This document shows, in pieces, positions 61,225-64,000 of a stretch of DNA of 64,000 bases. The DNA lies in NCBI GenBank assembly GCA_025667525.1, contig CM046882.1, positions 211,280,592 through 211,344,591 of the forward strand, given 5' to 3'. The position numbers were made by a program, and so were the translations under genes. How positions within the stretch are numbered: the first letter of the stretch is position 1; each line of letters begins with the position of its first letter. This DNA comes from Glebionis coronaria (lineage: Eukaryota; Streptophyta; Magnoliopsida; Asterales; Asteraceae). The notes beneath the pieces are model-generated. The model made no database searches. It saw only the letters and a list, made by a program, of their open reading frames with translations, and was not told where the DNA came from.

Positions 61225-62637
61225 TTTATTGTTGTATTTATGGCATTTGACGTATACTTTTGAGTAAAGTATATATATGTGGGTAATTATTACGTAAGTA
61301 TGGAATTACTATAAGTAGACGTTGAATTTTACGTGAAATATCCGACATCGTAATTTTTGTACTAAGCATGCATGAGCATCATATTATTACATTTTGGGGC
61401 ATATGTACCACCTTTGCATTGCATTTGCATGCATATATTTATAATTATTGTATAATTACTTATGTACCCTCCGAAATTCGATGTTATTGCAGGAATGGCC
61501 GAGGTACCGCCTAACGATAACGGAAACGATTACGTCATAGGTCGCGAAGGGGGAAGTGTTGGAACAGCAGCTGAAGGACAAGCTGAGACGAACGATGTAC
61601 AAGCCCAGGACCCCGACCCAAGGAGAACTACTTGCCCCACGCCTATGCGTACTTCCCATCTGGTTGGTGTACCAGATATCCCCAGAAGAGCCGAAGGTGC
61701 AATGAGCGCAAATTCTCTTCATCAAGGCATCCCAAGAATTTGCTGTCCCGGACCGAGGATTTATCATGACGTACGACGGACTGTGAGAGGTTTGGAAGGA
61801 TCGATGTGCATGAGGTATGTAGTGGAATCAAGGGTGGTCAGTAGGTTCGACGAGAATGATAAGGCGGATGAAAGACTGTTGGAAAGGACTTCAAGAATTA
61901 CGTATGATGGGATAATGAACACAAGTGCCATCAACAGTTTAAAATCAATGGTTGCGAATTTAAGTGCTAGTCTTGACCGTGTGAGGGAAGATCAGATGAG
62001 GTTGTCGAGGATGCAGAGTTGGGAGCATCGTGTGAGGGATTCATTGCCCCCGGATTGGAGATTCGTGGACGATTTGGAGATGGAGGCGAACGACTTCATG
62101 ATTCAGCCGCCTACTGGAGGTGCTTGTATTTCGATGGGAAATCAGGTAGTGATTGAGTGTGGATCCACATCAGGGACGAAAAAGGAAATGGAATGTGAGC
62201 CGGATGAGAAAGGAAAAAGGAAAGTGGATGATGTGGATGAGGACATTAGTGATGAGGAAACCGAGGAAGACGACGACGAGCCGCCATCCAAGAGGCAGTG
62301 TGGATCACCACATGCCTAGTTACTTGTTTTGTATTTTCTTTGATCATTGTAATAGAACTATTTTAGACCTTTGTATGATGGTATTATGACGAGAAACTCA
62401 AGTACTTGACGTTTTGTGGTGAACGATTGTAGTGGCAATACTTGTCACGATTTTGATTAATTATCAATACAATCTATGTTACCTTTCATGATCTGTGATA
62501 TGTCTTAAATTTGATCTTTTGTGGTGTGAATTGATGAATATTAGTAACTCCGTAGTGATGAGTCGTTGTATGTATTTTATGTCTGGGAAACTTGATATGA
62601 ATACTTACATTGTTTTTCTATTTTCCTTGTCTTGCAG
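61219..62637 (+). other. Putative 1,419-nt intron containing ORF1
   Basis: Donor GTAAGA at 61219 and acceptor TTTTCCTTGTCTTGCAG ending at 62637, preceded by a pyrimidine-rich stretch. A second acceptor-like TTATTGCAG ends at 61492, two bases before the ORF1 ATG, but joining there puts the leader ATG out of frame with ORF1. Only the distal splice is in frame with its coding region. Confidence 0.5.
61495..62319 (+). CDS. Extra ORF1 upstream of gag in element I
   Basis: 274 residues, uninterrupted (an in-frame ATG at 61462 would add 11 residues but lies before the acceptor-like site). Residues 1-60 are polar and low-complexity. A middle part (about 100-185) looks globular/helical (LKSMVANLSASLDRVREDQM, then WEHRVRDSLPPDW). 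The C-terminus is strongly charged: KGKRKVDD, a nuclear-localisation-like basic cluster, then an Asp/Glu run (DEDISDEETEEDDDEPP) and PSKRQC. I do not recognise the family. The position between primer site and gag recalls extra ORFs known in other plant gypsy lineages (for example Ogre), but no homology is claimed. Expression would need unspliced or alternatively spliced RNA. Intactness next to an intact gag suggests it is kept. Confidence 0.65.
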   Translation: MAEVPPNDNGNDYVIGREGGSVGTAAEGQAETNDVQAQDPDPRRTTCPTPMRTSHLVGVPDIPRRAEGAMSANSLHQGIPRICCPGPRIYHDVRRTVRGLEGSMCMRYVVESRVVSRFDENDKADERLLERTSRITYDGIMNTSAINSLKSMVANLSASLDRVREDQMRLSRMQSWEHRVRDSLPPDWRFVDDLEMEANDFMIQPPTGGACISMGNQVVIECGSTSGTKKEMECEPDEKGKRKVDDVDEDISDEETEEDDDEPPSKRQCGSPHA

Positions 62638-62658
62638 AAAGAGATATTCGATAACACC
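62320..62658 (+). other. Spacer between ORF1 and gag with splice acceptor
   Basis: Noncoding, stops in all frames; ends in the acceptor at 62636-62637 and seven codons leading to the gag ATG. Confidence 0.6.
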
Positions 62659-64000
62659 ATGCCTCCAAAGTTGACTGCCGATCGTGTTAACACCATGATT
62701 CAGGAAGCTATAGCTAATGCGTTGGAAGCGGACCGAGCTGGGAGAAATCAGGATCCAGGAAGGAACGCGGGGAGACAGCAAGCCCCGAGGGTGTGTACAT
62801 ATTCTAGTTTTATGAAGTGCGGTCCCACGCAGTTCCGTGGAACGGGTGGAGCTTTAGAACTTAGACGATGGTTGGAAAAAGTTGAAAGTACGTTTGAAAT
62901 CAGTGGTTGTGCAGAAGCGGATAAAGTAAAGTTTGCAGCAGCTACGTTTCTGGATGATGCGTTAAGTTGGTGGAATACCCAGGTAGCTACGGTTGGATTG
63001 GCTGTAGCGAATGCAAGGACGTGGAATGCGACCAAAGCTTTGTTGACAAAGAAGTTTTGCCCAGAGGAGGAATTGGGGCAATTGGAGGACGAGTTGAGGC
63101 ATTTGACCTTGAAGAATAACGATATAGCTGCCTACACCAGGAGATTCAATGAGTTAAGTCTTTTGTGTCCAGACATATTTGCCAATGATGCCAAGAAAAT
63201 GAAGCAGTATATTAAGGGTTTATCTAGCAACATCAAAGGTGAAACAACTTCGTCAAAACTTGGAACGTTTGATGAAGCGGTTCAAATGGCTCACGCTTTG
63301 ATGGACGTCAAGCTTCAGGACAAGCAGAACTACATTGCTGAAGGCAACAAGAGGAAATGGGAAGCAGCACAAAGTAACCAATCCCAAGGCCAGAACCGAG
63401 GTGGAAATCGAAACAACCATGGGCCGAACCGTAATCAACAGTTTAATCAGAGAAGGAACGAAGGGATGAGGGCAGTGATGAATCCTAGAGGTGTGAAAGT
63501 GAATCCCCATTGTGGTAAGTGCAACTTGTATCATGTTGGAAATTGCCCGCCGGCATGCGGCAAGTGTGGAAAGGCAGGTCATAGGACTTCTGGTTGTCGA
63601 ACGGGAGGAGTAGCCACTGGGGCTAATGCTATTAGGATGAGGGGATGTTATAGTTGTGGAGAAAGAGGGCATGTGCAAGCGAATTGCCCGAAGGCAGGAA
63701 ACAGACGGGGAGGTAATAATGCGGCAGCTGTGTATCAAGTGGGAACTGCTGATAAACCACAAGGTCCCAATGTGGTTACCGGTACGTTTTTGCTAGACGC
63801 TTGTTATGCTAGTATTTTATTTGATTCTGGCTCCGACAAGAGTTTTGTAGACGTTAGATTTAGTCGTCATATTGATAGAGAACCGGTGTTGTTAACGACT
63901 AGTTATAATGTTGAATTAGCCGATGGAAAAATTGTTAGCACAAATTCTATACTGATAGGGTGTACCTTGAAGTTAGGAAATTACGCTTTTAAAATCGACT
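62659..64000 (+). CDS. Gag-pol of element I (Gag, zinc knuckles, protease; runs off window)
   Basis: Open frame of 447 codons to the window edge, no stop. Retrotransposon Gag domain at about 50-215 (FRGTGGALELRRWLEKVE, WWNTQVATVG, FCPEEELGQLEDELRHLTLK, YIKGLSS). A Gln/Asn/Arg-rich linker is followed by three zinc knuckles: 285-296 (CGKCNLYHVGNC), 300-313 (CGKCGKAGHRTSGC) and 330-343 (CYSCGERGHVQANC). The aspartic protease has its DSG catalytic motif at residue 389 (LFDSGSDKSFVD) and the following VELADGKIVSTN strand. Known roles: particle formation, RNA packaging, polyprotein cutting. RT, RNase H and integrase are expected beyond the window. ATG 62659 is the start if unspliced; splicing would add 10 codons. 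Confidence 0.9.
   Translation, partial: MPPKLTADRVNTMIQEAIANALEADRAGRNQDPGRNAGRQQAPRVCTYSSFMKCGPTQFRGTGGALELRRWLEKVESTFEISGCAEADKVKFAAATFLDDALSWWNTQVATVGLAVANARTWNATKALLTKKFCPEEELGQLEDELRHLTLKNNDIAAYTRRFNELSLLCPDIFANDAKKMKQYIKGLSSNIKGETTSSKLGTFDEAVQMAHALMDVKLQDKQNYIAEGNKRKWEAAQSNQSQGQNRGGNRNNHGPNRNQQFNQRRNEGMRAVMNPRGVKVNPHCGKCNLYHVGNCPPACGKCGKAGHRTSGCRTGGVATGANAIRMRGCYSCGERGHVQANCPKAGNRRGGNNAAAVYQVGTADKPQGPNVVTGTFLLDACYASILFDSGSDKSFVDVRFSRHIDREPVLLTTSYNVELADGKIVSTNSILIGCTLKLGNYAFKID

Larger units (their letters stand above)
58302..64000 (+). mobile_element. Element I: chromovirus-like Ty3/gypsy element with extra ORF (5' part)
   Basis: 5' LTR 58302-61100, tRNA-Met-like primer site, leader with a splice-donor-like site, an extra ORF (61495-62319) and an open gag-pol frame from 62659 to the window end. 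Inserted in the G pol linker. The 3' half is outside the window. Gag and protease look intact, so it may be recent. Chromovirus placement rests on Gag/protease character and long LTRs; the chromodomain is not in view. Confidence 0.88.

Noticed and set aside
63253..63762. Minus-strand 169-codon ORF under the gag of I
   Set aside because: Antisense to an intact Gag with three zinc knuckles.

Overview
This window is plant nuclear DNA built almost entirely from nested LTR retrotransposons. I find no host gene, rRNA or tRNA gene. The tRNA-Asp-type primer sites, Athila-like Gag/protease sequence, Ty1/copia and chromovirus-like elements and AT-rich composition point to a flowering plant. From memory, the acidic 'NPLF...FDPGI' proteins and the copia Gag resemble unnamed transposon proteins common in Asteraceae genomes, so a composite (daisy-family) host is my best guess; a search was not possible.

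Layout, oldest to youngest. Left and centre: F (a + strand Ty3/gypsy pol fragment, 43566-44281) hosts D (minus strand, non-autonomous, about 5633-43565). D's left LTR was hit by A (+ strand, 1-5632, left end outside the window). D's interior was hit by B (+ strand, 9065-37507). B's interior was hit by C (+ strand, 13911-23109, intact LTRs and ORF). B's 3' LTR was hit by E (minus strand, 25940-36982, an Athila-like element with a full but mutated gag-pol). Right: F is also interrupted by G (Ty1/copia, + strand, from 44282). G's integrase was split by H (minus strand, decayed chromovirus-like gypsy, 47889-57475), and further on G was broken by I (+ strand chromovirus-like gypsy, 58302 to beyond the window end). 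Matching 5-bp target duplications (TTCTC for C, GCCAT for E), near-matches (GTGAG/GTGAC for B, GATAG/TATAG for H) and uninterrupted paralogous sites support this order.

The most interesting material is the A-E family. B, C and D carry no reverse transcriptase. Each carries one gene for a protein with N-terminal Cys motifs, a CCHC knuckle, a coiled coil, a long acidic middle with NPLF repeats and a C-terminal FDPGI motif. A has an Athila-like Gag-protease frame that runs directly into the same acidic NPLF/FDPGI module, with RT, RNase H and integrase absent. E is the pol-bearing relative. All share a tRNA-Asp-type primer site where visible, and a 3' module in fixed order: two hairpins just after the stop codon, repeated GTGTAGGGG tracts, an ACATTG/CAATGT hairpin, a hairpin just before the polypurine tract and, in A, C, D and E, a hairpin at the very start of the LTR. 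Several stems change in a compensatory way. This looks like a set of non-autonomous elements, C being the most recent, probably mobilised in trans by Athila-like partners.

Element I carries an extra acidic ORF upstream of gag, and a donor/acceptor pair that would splice it out and join a three-codon leader exon in frame to gag.
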